DNA of 64,000 nucleotides from Cephalopachus bancanus. Taxonomy: Eukaryota; Chordata; Mammalia; Primates; Tarsiidae. The stretch covers positions 6,044,501 through 6,108,500 of the forward strand of contig JAPVLO010000039.1 of the NCBI GenBank assembly GCA_027257055.1. The letters are read 5' to 3'. A model generated the notes under the pieces. That model ran no database searches and had not been told where the DNA came from. It saw only the letters and a list, made by a program, of their open reading frames with translations. Made by a program: the position numbers and the translations under genes. How positions within the stretch are numbered: position 1 is the first letter of the stretch; every line of letters begins with the position of its first letter. Shown here piece after piece: positions 11,361-23,641 of the stretch.

Positions 11361-13025
11361 ACAGGTTGCCATGGCCTGATGTTTTTGTTGTTTTTAGTGT
11401 TGTATCGCCTTGGAGGGATGACAGTGGTTCAAGCAGCCTTTTGATTTGCAGGTGGTTGTATGTCATATCCTAAAACTGGCAGGTTTTTTACACAAGCCGA
11501 CTGAGGCTTCCTACTTATGGGCATTGTAGCTTGTCACAAAATAAAGAGCTCATAGAAGGTTGTAAAGAATCTTTCCATTCTAAAAGCATGGATGGCTTTC
11601 TTTTGTAATCATTATATTTTCTAGAAAATGCTTGTTTTTCTTTCCTTCCTCGCCTGCACTTTTCCATCTTCTCTTTCCAGAAGACAAAAATCACTGTCAA
11701 GGGGGGAACTCAGAGTTTCCTTTCAGTTCAAGGGAAGAGAGTTGCTGTTCAGGAGTCTAACTGTAAATTTAAAAAATAAGAAAACACTTATGCTCTGTCA
11801 ACAACCAAAAACAGAAAGAATTATATCTGTGAACTACTAAGCTATATCTGTATATAGATAAAAGCACATGGTCTTTAATTCATTATTGCAGGCCTTGTAA
11901 TCTATTGCATATTCCAGTGTTTTACTGCATCAGAGAAAATTTCACACTATGGATTGAGAAAAGCTGGGAAAATAATTTAAAATACAGTCAATTAAATCAA
12001 ATGTTGTTGTTTATTTATTCTGGGCTTGGCACAATTTCAAGTAGAAAAAGTTATTGACCAGAAAATTAATGTATCTGCAAGACTCCTGAGACCTCTTCTG
12101 AGCACAACACCGATTCCCAGAGCTCACCTGTCTGTGGGCGCACAGTGCACCTGAAGGAGATGCCAGCTGGGTGTTGTGTCTTAATCCACCGGGCACAGCA
12201 CCAGGGATCAGGTTGACCACTGCTGCCAGGAGGCCCATCCTTCACCTCCCGGAAGAAAGGGCTGCAGTTCTGTCCAACCTGCCCGCACTGGGCTCCCTCA
12301 GCTCCCTTTTGCTTGAATAGGATTGTCCAGAACACAGTGTGACTGCGAGAGGCCTTGAATGCCACTGAGAATTAGAGGCCCAAGAGCCTCTTTCCTTGAG
12401 CAGAAACCTGTGCAGAAAGGCAATCAGAAAGGGAGCAAAGACACCCCTCTCCCTGGCCATCCCTCTTCCTGACACCAAAAGGAAGGTAGAGCCTCTGTAT
12501 TAAGAAACGTGTATGAGATGCGCTGCTTGCATGTCTGGTTCCAACTTTCTCTGCGATTTTGCTGGAGTTTGTTCAACACTGAGCTCATGAACAGGAGTGA
12601 ACCAAAACTTGTTTTCTTTGGACTGCTTTGAGCAAAAATAGAAGAAAGGAGCTCATTTTTTCCAGTGATTTTTAAATTTTTCATCAATAGTACAGATCCA
12701 AAGTAAGTATTTGTTCACTGGCCCAATTTCCCAATCTTTTAACTTAGAAGTGTAACTGCCAATTTCCTAGGTTTTAAGAACACGCTGAAAATGAGCTGCC
12801 AAGCTTAGGTGCCCCGGAATCATAGAAAATTCTTTTCACATGTGGTTGGATCAGATTTCCAGCACGGACTGTTACATACGTAGCTCTTAACTTTGAGTTT
12901 TTTAGCTTTTGTTGGGGAAACAGGTGTGTGGGGCTGAGTAGTTAACACAATACAGAGTAGATGCTGTGCTCTCCCTGGGAGGAGAATGGGCTTTTGGGGG
13001 TGGGGGGCAGAGGGGCTATTCTTTT
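11361..13025. other. Unique intergenic sequence
   Basis: AT-rich to 12.0 kb, more balanced afterwards. No repeat family or coding segment recognised; the open frames here are short and unremarkable. Confidence 0.4.
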
Positions 13026-13035
13026 AAATTCAGCT

Positions 13036-13255
13036 CAGGGTTGGGCTCGGTGACTCAGCCTGTAATCCCAGCACTTTGGGAGACCGAGGCGAGTGAATTG
13101 CCTGAGCCCGCAGGTTCCAGATCTGGGACTTGGAAGGCTGAGGCGGGAGGATCGCTGGAGCCTGGCAGGCTGACGCTGGGGTGGCTGTGAACGTGCCACT
13201 GCACTCCAGCCTGGGCGACAGAGTGAGACTCCAACTCAAAAAATAAAAATAAAAT
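13036..13255 (+). mobile_element. Alu (lemur-type), sense, internally deleted
   Basis: Begins GGGTTGGGCTCGGTGACTC and ends AGACTCCAACTC plus A-tail. About 70 bp from the end of the left arm to the linker is missing: the sequence jumps from the GGTTCCAG region to GGACTTGGAAGG. Duplication AAATTCAGCT at 13026-13035 and 13256-13265. Confidence 0.9.
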
Positions 13256-13523
13256 AAATTCAGCTTAGTTGTTTAGGAAGAGAAAAGTCTTGCTTTCTTC
13301 ACCACTTAGCATTGTACACGGAAGGCAGGAAGAAAGATCTTTGGATAGGCATATTAGCAAATGCCCTCATGGCTAAATTTTTTTGGTCCATGCAAAAAAA
13401 TTATTCACCTTTTCTGTTATCTAATTATCAAGCTTGTGTGAAAATAAGAAAGTATCTCCTTAAATAGAATTATGCCCTGGATGGGGCCCAGGTGGCTCTC
13501 CTGAGATTAACATAGTCATCCCA

Positions 13524-13677
13524 CTGGATGTGGTGGCTCACGCCTATAATCTCAGCTATTTGAGAGGCCAAGGCAGGAGGATTGCTTGAGCCCAGGAGTT
13601 GGAGGCTGCAGTGAGTCATGATCACACTACTATACTCCAGTCAAGGTAACAGAGTAAGACCCCATCTCTTTAAAAAT
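13524..13677 (+). mobile_element. Free left Alu monomer (FLAM-like), sense
   Basis: A single Alu left arm with its own A-rich tail. The outer duplication ATAGTCATCCCA lies at 13512-13523 and 13986-13997, enclosing this monomer and the Alu inserted in its tail. Confidence 0.8.
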
Positions 13678-13691
13678 ATAAAATAAAATAG

Positions 13692-13975
13692 CTGGCTGGG
13701 TGCAGTGACTCAAGCCTATAATCCCAGCACTTTGGGAGGCCAAGGTAGGGGATTGCCTGAGTCCGAGGGTTCAAGAACAGCCTGGGCAACTTGGTGAGAC
13801 CTCATCTCTACAATAAATTAAAAAATTAGCTGGTGTGGTAGCGTGTTCCTGTAGTTCCAGCTACTTGGAAGTCTGAGGCAGAAGGGTCTCCTGAGCCCAG
13901 CAGGGGTGGCCGTGAGCATGCCACTGCACTCTGGCCTGGGCGATGGAGCAAGACATCAACTCAAAAAGTAAATAA
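13692..13975 (+). mobile_element. Alu, sense, nested in the FLAM tail
   Basis: Two-arm Alu whose own duplication ATAAAATAAAATAG (13678-13691 and 13976-13989) is made from the FLAM A-tail plus two bases of flank. This shows the order of insertion. Confidence 0.85.
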
Positions 13976-13997
13976 ATAAAATAAAATAGTCATCCCA

Positions 13998-15751
13998 GAG
14001 TACCCCTTCAGACCTTCCCCATGTAGTTAAAGTTCCGTGTCCATTGTTATCTGGAGGGATGACAATTGAAACAGCCAACATATATAAGCTGTAACATTCT
14101 TTTGAAAAATAAGAAAGTATCTTATATAACAAACTCATAACCAAAGGCATCTGTGAGCAAATCCCTTGTTGGATGTTAAAACTTAGGGACATCATTCTCA
14201 ATTTTCTTAAAGTGTGCTAGTTTTAGTTTTGATTAATTAGTTAATCAAATTAATTTTTGACCAGTTTTTCTGGGAGACCTTTTTTTTCTTATAAGTCACT
14301 TTTGTTTCATTGTGAGGCAATCGCTTTAATTTCATGGCTTTCAAAAATGCACAGGAACATACAAATTTGATGCCAATGAAATGTATTAGAATTCTCCATT
14401 ATCCTGTGAATTGCGTGCCCATCTGTCTTGCATATGTTTCCAGTGGTGGCTTACGATCGTCCTCACCATGTACCAGATAGATGCACATTTATTATGCATG
14501 TATATAAACACACATGCCCTGAGACCCAGGACAGATCATAAAATAAGGCCATATCTGACTTGGATTAAAACCCTTGTGAAGGAGAGCCTGGCGTCACCCA
14601 GGAAAGTGCACAAATATTTGTGTGCCCTTGAGAATAGATTGAGAAAGCAGTCCTCCCAGCCCAGCAGATGCCATTTTGTTTGCTCACCACCCTTTCATTT
14701 GCAATAAACCTGACAAAAACTTCCAGAATGAAAACAAGAATGTTCGTATTTGAAGGAATCGTTGGCAGACAGCCACAGACTGAAAGCAAGCACACGCGTT
14801 CTGCTCTTGTTTTCCTGCCAATAACTGCTTGGCCTCCGGAGGCTCGGCACAGGCAGGGCCTGAGGACGGGTCCTGATCGTGTCCATTGCTCGTAGACTCA
14901 CTGAAAACCCTCGTTGGAGAGCAATGAATCATGTGGAGGGAACTTCGTCTGCTCCTGAACAAACTGCTGCTCCTCCCTAGTTCCACTCTCAGCCCGAGAT
15001 GGGGCAACACCACTGTCCGTCTGTGGGTGGTAGACTTACCCAGCTTGTTTGCCACACGGAGAATACAGACCTCACGTCTAACTTAGGCCAACCCATCGAG
15101 GTTCATTTAAATCTGGTCTACTTGCCCTTCCTTCCCAATAAGAGGTGGTTCTTCACTTCACTGAGGAAGCAAGGAAAAAACAAGGAGGCAGGGAGAAAAG
15201 AAGGGAGGAATGGATAGAGACAGAGGGCGGGAGGGGGAGAGAAATAAAAAGAGAAAGGAGACAAATGCCTTTACTGCTTTTAAAATGGATTTGAATTTTT
15301 ACATATATTTCTAGATCACATTTTCAGAATACATCTCTTGCACGAAGTGCCCTGCCTTCTGGTAATGTAGAGCTAAAGTTTTATACCTCCTTCCAGGGAC
15401 TCTGCTTCCCATGAGGTTTTAAGCTAAACAAACTAAAGTGTTGGGGTTTGATTTGTTTCCGCCACAACCAGCTATGTGGCTGCCCACAGATTTGGAATGG
15501 TGTGCCGGGGTCGGGGGAGCATTCTGCGATGAGAAACAAAAGACAAACTTGGGGCCAAGTGGGGCCTGGAGAGGAGGTTCGAGGTTCCCTAAGGACCCTG
15601 CCACTGGCCTCACAGGAAGAGGGTGGGGGTAGAGGATGAGAGTGTAGCCCCTTCCTAAACAGCCCTGGAGGGGGTTGGCCTCAGAACCAGGGACTTCACA
15701 GAGATGTGAGCCTGGCTTTTGGGGGGCAGGACTGTGTCAGGCCCCAGGAGA
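13998..15751. other. Unique intergenic sequence with a purine-rich tract
   Basis: A G/A-rich tract lies at about 15160-15270. No gene or interspersed repeat recognised elsewhere; the 123-codon frame at 14684-15055 (-) has no recognisable domain. Confidence 0.4.
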
Positions 15752-15990
15752 AAGTTTGGGAGGCAAATGTGAGAGGATTGCCTGAGATCAAGGGTTCAAG
15801 ACCAGCCTGGGCAACTTGGTGAGACTGCGTCTCTGTAATAAATCAAAAAATTAGCCAGGTGGTGGTGTGCGCCTGTAGTTCCAGCTACTTGGAAGCCCGA
15901 GACGGAAGGATCTCCTGAGCCCAGCAGGTTGAAGCTGCAGTGACTCTGAGCCTGGACAACAGAGTGAAACTCTGACTTAAAAAAAAAATT
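15752..15990 (+). mobile_element. 5'-truncated Alu, sense
   Basis: Starts within the left arm (GTTTGGGAGGCAAATG), then linker TCTGTAATAAATC, right arm with a small deletion, and A-tail. Confidence 0.85.
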
Positions 15991-16489
15991 GTGTTCTAAG
16001 ATATTGTCCATGAGTTCAGTCTTTACCATCCCCACTCTCCTCCTGGTTGGCCCAGCCAGACTCTCGGGAACCCGGAGTGGGGTTGGGGAGAGTGGTCTCA
16101 GGAGCAGATTGGAGGGTGGGAGGAAAGGGCTGATGAATGAGGCTATAAATAACTAGGCAGTTGCCCAGCAGCTGGTGCAGGGATTGTCCAGGCCAGGGGC
16201 TGGCATCAGGGAAGGGAGCAGTAAGAGAGCGATGGTGGAGAGCAAACAGAAAGGAGGAGGTGGCTAAGGACAGAGCCGCTTCCTCCTGGGCAGGTGTGAC
16301 TCTGAACCTTTGGTGGCACAGGAGGAATCCTAGACAGCCCTGGAGGTAGCAGAGGGGGCCGTGTGCCTCACCACCCTGTGTCCAGAACCTGTGTCAGCGC
16401 AAAACTGGACAAAAGAGAGACAGGGTCTGTCACCTGACCTTTTGTTGGTGAGGTATGCGCTTGCACTGGTGGCCATGCTGTTCGCACAT
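15991..16489. other. Unique intergenic sequence
   Basis: GC-moderate sequence with no recognised feature. Confidence 0.4.
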
Positions 16490-17290
16490 CAGTGTTGGCT
16501 TTTTTCTTTTGCCTTTTTTACTTTTTGTTGGGGTATAACTTACATCAGTGAAGTGCACAGAGCTCGATGAGTTTTTACCCACTGATGCACCTGTGTAGCC
16601 ATCACTCAGATCAAGATGTAGGACATTTCTGGACGCTCAGCAGTCTCCCTCAGCCACCCAGGGGTAACTGCCGTTTTGATCTCTATCATCCTAGATCACG
16701 TCTTCCTTTTGACTTTACAAACAATTTGTATCACAGAAATCATACCATTAAGGATGATTGTGTCTGCTTCTTTCACTCATCCATATGCCCATGGGACTCC
16801 TCCATGCTATGTGCAGCAGAACTTTGCTTCTTCTTTTTTTTTTTTTTGAGTTGGAGTCTCACTCTGTCGCCCAAGCTGGAGCGCAGTGGCATGCTCACAG
16901 CCGCAGCAGCCTCGACCTACTGGGCTCAGGCAATCCTTCCACCTCAATCTTCCAAGTAGCCAGAACTACAGGTGCATGCTATCATGCCCAGCTAATTTTT
17001 AAAATTTTATTGTAGAGAAGAGGTCTCACCAAGTTGCCCAGGCTGTTCTTGAACCCGTGTGCTCAGGCAATCCCCTTACCTCAGCCTCCCAAAGTGCTGA
17101 GATTATAGGCTTGAGCCACTGTGCCCGGCCAAGAACTTTGCTTCTTTTCATTGCAGCATAGTACTCCGTTGTAGGACCCTAATTTATTTATCCGTCCTTT
17201 TGAGGATCGTTTGGGTCATTTACGGTCTGGGGGTGTTAGAACAACGTCACGGTGAGCATTCTTGTCACTTTTGGTATATTTCAAAGTAGG
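16490..17290 (-). mobile_element. Old L1 (L1M/HAL1-type) 3' half, antisense, split by an Alu
   Basis: Reads TTGTTGGGGTATAACTTACA, then the L1 antisense landmarks for a 3' UTR and ORF2 end (ATTGCAGCATAGTACTCCGTTG at the Alu edge, TTTATTTATCCGTCC). An Alu interrupts it at 16833-17131. Confidence 0.75.
16833..17131 (-). mobile_element. Alu (lemur-type), antisense
   Basis: Full length with perfect 15-bp duplication AGAACTTTGCTTCTT at 16818-16832 and 17132-17146. It is inserted into the L1. Confidence 0.95.
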
Positions 17291-17299
17291 TTTAGAAAT

Positions 17300-17690
17300 A
17301 AATTCAGATGGAAATCACAACTGGTACACACTCTATGGAGGGCATTTAGCAAGCGCTGTCAACTTAAGAAAGGCACATGTCCTTCTGAGAGTGTGGTCTA
17401 CACATCTGCTCAAACATGGAAACTGCCTCATGCTCCAGGTTCTTCACTACAACATGTATTTGTAAAAGCTAAAGTTTGGAGACAACCTAATTATTCATCG
17501 ATAAATGTTTATTCATCCATAGACTAGAATACTATGCAACCAAAAGAAGGAATGAGAAAGATCAGTGCTGGCATGCAGGACCTTTGAGTTATATTAAGTA
17601 AAAAAAAAAAAGTGTTTCACTAGTACATAGAGTTTTCTGTCATGTATATTAAAAATTGGGAAATATGTTTGCTTGTATTTGCATAAAATA
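17300..17690 (+). mobile_element. Old L1 3' end, sense
   Basis: Contains the L1 ORF2 end and 3' UTR pattern: GGAGACAACCTAATTATTCA, ACTAGAATACTATGCAACCA, AAGAAGGAATGAGAAAGATC. It is heavily decayed and opposite in orientation to the neighbouring L1 piece. Confidence 0.65.
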
Positions 17691-17740
17691 TCTATGAGAG
17701 GAGTGCAGTATAGTCAAGAAATAGATAATATTCACTATTT

Positions 17741-18028
17741 GCTGGGCATGGTGGCTCACACCTGTAATCCCAGCACTGTGGGAGGCAGAGGCGGGAAGAT
17801 TGCTTGAACCCAGGAGTTGGAGACCAGCCTGGGCAACCTAACAAGAACGTGTTTCTACAAAAAAAAAATTGGCCATGCACAGTGGGGTGCACCTGTAGTC
17901 CTAGCTACTTAGGAGGTTGAGGCGGATGGATTGCCTGAGCCCAGATGGTTGAGGATCCAGTGAGTTGTGACCATGCCACTACCAAGCCTGGGAGACAGAG
18001 CGAGACCTCCAACTCAAAAAAGAAAAAA
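17741..18028 (+). mobile_element. Alu (older), sense
   Basis: Begins GCTGGGCATGGTGGCTCACA. An imperfect 25-bp duplication flanks it (17716-17740 and 18029-18053). Confidence 0.88.
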
Positions 18029-18229
18029 AAGAAATAGAAAATATTAGCTATTTATGGGATGGGCAGGATGGGAAGAAGATTTTTTGGTGTATATTCCCAT
18101 GTAGTCATTGATTTTTAAGCCATATGAATGCATGACCTACTCAAAAACTCAAAGTTTTGTGAATAGACCAAAAACCACTGAATTATACACATTAGATATT
18201 ACTTTTATCTCAATGAAAAATTCACATTT

Positions 18230-19141
18230 CTAACATCTAGGATCTACAAAGAACTCAAACGTGCAGAAAAGAAAAAACAAACAACCCCATCATAAGCTGG
18301 GCAAAAGACATGAACAGACACTTCTCAAAAGAAGACATATGAGCAGCCAACAGATACATGAAGAAATGTTCAACCTCACTAGTCATCAAGGAAATAAAAA
18401 TTAAAACTACACTGAGATACCACCTAACTCCAGTCAGAATGGCCATTATCAGTAACTCAAAAAATAACAGATGCTGGAGAGGATGTGGCGAAAAGGGAAC
18501 ACTTCTACACTGTTGGTGGGAGTGTAAACTAGTGCAGCCTCTGTGGAAATCAGTGTGGCGATTCCTAAAAGCTCTAAAAATCGACCTTCCATATGACCCC
18601 GCAATCCCCCTACTGGGAATATACCCTGGAGAACACAAACCACTCTACAAAAAAAATACCTGCACACATATGTTTATCGCAGCATTGTTCACAATAGCAA
18701 GATCATGGAACCAACCATGCTGTCCATCAAAAGAGGACTGGATTAAAAAAATGTGGTACATATACACGATAGAATATTATGCAGCCATAAAAAAGAACAA
18801 AATCATGAATTTCGCAGCAACCTGGATGGAACTAGTCTATAATACTGAGTGACCTCTCACAGAAACACAGATCAGAGTATCACATGTTCTCACTCATAAG
18901 TGGACCTTGAACAACTATCGTGATACTGTAAGAAAAGGATTGTCAGTGGTGGGAAAACATGGGGGGACAGGGAGGGAAAGGGAGGTGGGCTTAAGGGTAG
19001 TCAATATCTGTCTGGGGACGAGGGGGCACACCTCATCAACAAGGGTACCTACACAAGGCATATTTCTATACCTAACTCTTAACAGTAGCCCACAATTTTA
19101 AAATAAAAAATATGTATCAGAAAAAAAATAAATAAATAAAA
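18230..19141 (+). mobile_element. 5'-truncated L1 with ORF2 C-terminus, sense
   Basis: A 912-bp L1 insertion between perfect duplications GAAAAATTCACATTT (18215-18229 and 19142-19156), ending in an A-rich tail. The frame 18358-18852 encodes the C-terminal part of ORF2p, including the cysteine motif ([18 protein letters not shown]) and [11 protein letters not shown]. The endonuclease and reverse transcriptase parts are missing, so it cannot move itself. It is the best-preserved L1 in the window. Confidence 0.93.
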
Positions 19142-19156
19142 GAAAAATTCACATTT

Positions 19157-20261
19157 AATAAAGCTTAGGCTGAGAAGGAAAGCAGAGCCTGCTCCAGTGC
19201 ATTCAGCCTTCCTGATGTTGTCGGGGAATCCCCGACTCCAGGGAGAAGGGACACATGTGTTCCCGAGGAACCCAGCCCATCTGTGGCCCTCCAGAAACTG
19301 CCTGCTACGGACATCATTGACTCATCTGTCTATTAATTAATCCGCTCACTCTTCAAATGCTTGCAAGGGGGCCTACAGTAGATAGGCGTTCTCCCCCCGA
19401 GCCAATCATGGAACACTGGGAAGGCGGCGGTCACAGAGGTGGAAGCCACAGAGGCAGATGTCCCTGCAGGGGCTGTGGGCCCTGGGATTCCGGGGTTTTT
19501 CCACCCTGACTTAGGGCTTCAGGGTCCAGAGGCTGGGGTGGCCTCGGCTTCCTCTGGGGGCTGTGCACTGAGCTGGGACTGCTGCCCCTGCTGGAGGAGC
19601 TGTCCTGAGGGCCTTGGCCATGCTGCTTCTATGGCCGCACCTTCCCACACTGCCCCCATCCAGAGCCACACATGCCCCCTGCCCCCCGCAATTCCAGCAT
19701 CACACTTGGTATCCAGTACCAATAAAAATTCCTTAAATTGAAATGTGCTACAGCTGCAAGGAATGAATCTCTCATTATGATGAATTCCTGGGATTCCAAC
19801 CACCTCCCAGAAACCCATATATTAATTCTAATCCTTTTTTTTAAAATTTGGTAAAACACAAGAGATTCCATTTTACAGGAAGGCAAATAAAGGCCATGTG
19901 TAAGGCACACAGGGAGCCACGGCCAACCCCAGTTTCTTTTCTCTCTGTGCCTTGATGAGTTAAGAAGCCACCTCTGCTCCAGAGCGTGGAGCAGAAACAG
20001 GGTCCTCTGCTTTTCCCCACACCCCACTTCTCAAGCAGGGCTCAAGCCAAATCTGCCTCTGAGAGCAGATATTCACAACTATTATGGTTCCTTGGACGGA
20101 AGCCAAGAATGGGCCTGTGGCTTAAATTCCTTAATGTTCAAGCACATTCCTTAATATTTCAGTGTACATGGCTGGCACAGGCATGACAGCGCAGAGCTGA
20201 GCAAGTATTCTGTGTCTTTTTCAGGGAAACCTGGCTGGTGTTGGTGGATATTCTTGTTCCT
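19157..20261. other. Unique intergenic sequence
   Basis: Includes a moderately GC-rich stretch (19.2-19.7 kb). No gene or repeat recognised. Confidence 0.4.
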
Positions 20262-20701
20262 TCCTCCATCCTCGATATTATTTTGTAATTAAGGTGAAAG
20301 TCACATAATATAAAATTAATTCAGTGCAGCCACGATCTCTAACTGGTTCTGAAACATTTCCATTTTGCCCCTAGGACACCCCACACCAATTAAGCAGTTG
20401 CCCCTCATTCCTTCTCCTCAGGCCCCAGCAACCACCACCAGTCTGCTTTCTGTCTCTATGGATTTGCCTGTTCTGGACATTTCATACAAATGGAGTCATT
20501 CAATATGTGGTCTTTTGCGTCTGGCTTCTTTCACTGAGCATAATGTTTTCAAGATTCATCCAAAAGTATGTATCAGCAACTCATTCCTTTTTTAGGCTAA
20601 TATCATAGTGTATGTATACGCCACAATTTGTTTATCCATTCATCCATTGATGGGCATTTAGACTGTTTCTACTTTTGGCTATCGTGAGTGACGCTGCCAT
20701 G

Positions 20702-20704
<3 letters not shown>

Positions 20705-20764
<60 letters not shown>
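20705..20764. repeat. (GT)30 microsatellite
   Basis: 60 uninterrupted bases of GT inside the antisense L1, at the point where the L1 reads GAACGTGTGTG. Likely length-polymorphic. Confidence 0.98.
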
Positions 20765-20767
<3 letters not shown>

Positions 20768-20835
20768 AGCACAAATTTTCTATTCTTTTGGTCATGTATT
20801 TAAGAGTGGAATTACTAGGTAATATGGCAAGTTCT

Positions 20836-21119
20836 TTTTGAGACCAGGTCTCCTGCTGTCGCCCAGGTTGGAGTGCAGTGGCACAATCAGCTCACTGCAG
20901 CCTTGAACTCCTGGGTTCAAGCAATCCTCCCCTCTCACCCTCCCAAGTAGCTAGGACTACAGGCAGGTGCCATCATGCCTGGATAATTTTTAAATTTTTT
21001 TGTAGAAACAAAGTCTCAATATGTTGCCCAGGCTGATCGTGAGATTCTGGGCTCAAGTGATCCTCCTGCCTTGGCCCCCAAAGTGTTGAGATTTCGACGC
21101 AAGCCACCATACCAGGCCA
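20836..21119 (-). mobile_element. Alu (old, J-like), antisense
   Basis: Starts GAGACCAGGTCTCCTGCTGTC. Heavily diverged and inserted in the L1. Confidence 0.85.
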
Positions 21120-21554
21120 TTTGTCCATTTTTTAATTGGATTTTTTGTATCTTTACTGTTGAGTTGTTAGTCTTTATATATTCTGGATACTAGACTTTTA
21201 TGACATATAGAATTTGAAAATGTTTTCTCTCAGTCTATAGGTTGTCTTTTCACTTTCTTGATAGTATCCTTTGATACACAGAAGTTTTTCATTTGATGAC
21301 GTTCAATTTATCTATTTTTCTTTTGTTGCTTGTGCTTTTTAGTATTATATTTAAGAATCTATTGCCAAATCCAAAGTCATGAAGATTTTCCCTATATTTC
21401 TTCTAAGAGTTTTATGGAACATAACTCCTAACACCAGAGTGTGGGTTGTACATAGTGACTTCTCTCCTCGGAGCACAGCATGAAAAACCAGGGTCAGGCG
21501 TTTTACAGTGGAGGAACCTGACAGACATTCCTGAGCCAGGAGATCAAGGTTAAC

Positions 21555-21730
21555 ATCAGTAGTGAAGCCTGGGCAAATAGCAAGACCTCATCACTACAAA
21601 AATAAAAATAAAAAAAATCAACTGGACATGGTAGCACATGCCTGTAGTCTCAGCTACTCAGGAGGCTGAGGCAGAAGGATCACCTGAGCCCAGATGCCCA
21701 AGGCTGCCTATGATAAGAATGACACTGTCA
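21555..21730 (+). mobile_element. Partial old Alu, sense
   Basis: Covers GCCTGGGCAAATAGCAAGAC through CAGGAGGCTGAGGCAG; truncated at both ends. Confidence 0.75.
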
Positions 21731-21819
21731 CGGGCCGAATTATGTTCCCCTCAAAGTTCATATGTTGAAGACATAACTCCCAGTACTTCAGACTAGGACT
21801 GTATTTGAAGGTTAATGTG
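21731..21819 (+). repeat. Fragment of an old interspersed repeat
   Basis: Contains CAAAGTTCATATGTTGAAGA and CCCAGTACTTCAGA, motifs common in a widespread primate repeat whose family name I cannot give with certainty. Confidence 0.5.
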
Positions 21820-22235
21820 AAATGTCCAGAAAAGGCAAATCTATGGAGACAGAAAGAAGATCAGTGGCTGCCTAGGGCTAGGGATGACTACTAATAGTTG
21901 AAAGCAAAAATGTGAAGATGTTCTAAAAATTGGATTGTGGGGATGGTTGCACAACTCCATGGATTTACCAAAAATCATGGGGTTATAGATATACATTTAG
22001 AGTGGATGAACTTTATAGTATATGATTATACCTTAATAATACTGCAAAAAATAAAAGAAAGAAAGGATCCGGCAAGGTATTGAAGCCTATATTCAAAAAT
22101 GAACCAAGACTGTCATTATGATAATAATTTTGTAAGTTGGGTGACGGGCAAGAAGGATTTCATTACACTATTTCCTTTGTTTATGTTTGAAAATTTTCAT
22201 AACACAAAACTTTAAAAATTAACCCTTGCCTACTG
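21820..22235 (+). mobile_element. Old L1 3' UTR, sense
   Basis: Shows GTCCAGAAAAGGCAAATCTA, AGACAGAAAGAAGATCAGTG and GGATGGTTGCACAACTCCAT, typical of L1M 3' ends, then A-rich sequence. Confidence 0.7.
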
Positions 22236-22828
22236 AGCTTCCCAACACTAAAGTGTATGCACGTCCGTGAAACCCAACCATCCTGTGTTAGCACAACTTA
22301 CAAGTCTTTTTCTCCCAAGTTAGATAGTGAGTTTCCTAGAGACTGGGATGGTTCCCTATTATTTTCTGTTTTTTATATTTCCAGGGTTGACTAAAAGGCT
22401 GGAAAACAAATGTTAGTGGAATACAGTTTTTAAATTAAACGGAGAGAGAGGAAAAATAAATGTCTAGGAACATGGAAACAATCATTTTCCAAAAGCTAAT
22501 TCAAGTTTCTCAAAAGGAAAAGTTTCTGGTACTGAGAACTGCAAGAGAACAACTGACTGCAGAGTATGTTTGGCTGTTATTTTGTGTTTGTTGGTTTGTT
22601 TGTTTTGATAAAGTTTCTGCTTTAGGGAGGGCTACCATTAGTAGAAGCATTAGTGAGTGATGGTCCCTTGTTCCAATTTTAAATTCTTAAAGCACTCTAC
22701 ATGAAAATAACACTGAATAAAATCAGATCCTTTCTGATTCAAATTTTATAATGCCCAAAGTCCTAATTGCGAATTTCCTCTCCCATCATATTAGTGTAGA
22801 AAATATATTCATTTCAATCTGTTCTGGC
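22236..22828. other. Unique intergenic sequence
   Basis: AT-rich, nothing recognised. Confidence 0.4.
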
Positions 22829-22839
22829 AAATTTGCTGG

Positions 22840-23128
22840 TTTTTTTTTTTTTTGAGTTGGAGTCCCACTCTGTCTCCCAGACTGAAGTGCAGTGGCCGCT
22901 CCCGGCCACTGCAGCCTCGACCTGCTGGGCTCTGGCGATCCTTCCGCCTCAGTCTTCCAAGTAGCCAGAATTACAGGCATGTGCTACCACGCCCGGCTGA
23001 TTTTTTTATTTATTGTAGAGATGAGGTCTCGCTGCCCAGGCGGGTCTCGAACCCGCGGGCTCAGGCAATCCACTCACCTCAGCCTCCCAAAGGCGCGGGA
23101 TTACAGGCTGAGCCACCGAGCCCAGCTG
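22840..23128 (-). mobile_element. Alu 1 of a three-Alu tandem, antisense
   Basis: Lemur-type Alu preceded by AAATTTGCTGG at 22829-22839. It carries the youngest-looking sequence of the three (GGGTCTCGAACCCGCGGGCT). Confidence 0.9.
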
Positions 23129-23318
23129 GTTTTTTTGTTTTGTTTTGAGTTGGAATCTCACTCTGTCGCCCAGGCTGGAGTGCAGTGGCACACTCACGGA
23201 CACCCCAGCATTGACTTGCTGGGCTCCGGCGATCCTTCCATCTCAGCCTTCCAAGTAGCTGGAACTACAGGCATGCGCTACCACGCCCAGCTAATTTTTT
23301 GACTTTTGCGCCTGGTCT
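23129..23318 (-). mobile_element. Alu 2 of a three-Alu tandem, antisense, truncated
   Basis: The arm with the A-tail is present and the sequence stops at the linker before a short non-Alu joint, followed by AAATTTGCTGG at 23319-23329. Confidence 0.85.
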
Positions 23319-23329
23319 AAATTTGCTGG

Positions 23330-23641
23330 GTTTTTTGTTTTGTTTTGTTTTGTTTGAGTTGAAGTCCCACTTCGTCACCCAGGCTGGAGTGCAGTGGCAC
23401 ACTTACAGCCACCCAGCATTGACCTGCTGGGCTTAGGTGATCCTTCCGCCTCAGCCTTCCAAGTAGCCGGAAATACAGGTGCACACTACCACCTGGCTAA
23501 TTTTTTTTTTTTTAATTTAATGTAGAGAGGAGGGCTTACCAAGTTGCCCAGGCTGCTCTCAAACCCCTGGGCTCAGACAATCCTCTTGCCTCGGCCTCCC
23601 AAAGTGCTGGGATTATAGGCTTGAGTCACCGCGTCTGGCCT
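23330..23641 (-). mobile_element. Alu 3 of a three-Alu tandem, antisense
   Basis: Full-length element with a (GTTTT)n A-tail complement, followed by AAATTTGCTG at 23642-23651. Confidence 0.9.

Larger units (their letters stand above)
20262..21420 (-). mobile_element. Old L1 3' half, antisense, split by a (GT)n tract and an Alu
   Basis: Landmarks include CTGTTCTGGACATTTCATAC, CAAATGGAGTCATTCAATAT, TTTGTTTATCCATTC and TTATATATTCTGGATACTAG, the antisense of L1 ORF2 and 3' UTR. Same family segment as the other antisense L1 pieces. Confidence 0.8.

Noticed and set aside
18358..18852. 164-aa frame as a host gene
   Set aside because: It is the C-terminal end of L1 ORF2p within a 5'-truncated L1.
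22852..23302. Many 60-140-aa frames of the type [14 protein letters not shown]...[14 protein letters not shown]
   Set aside because: They are translations of antisense Alu elements and recur wherever an Alu lies.
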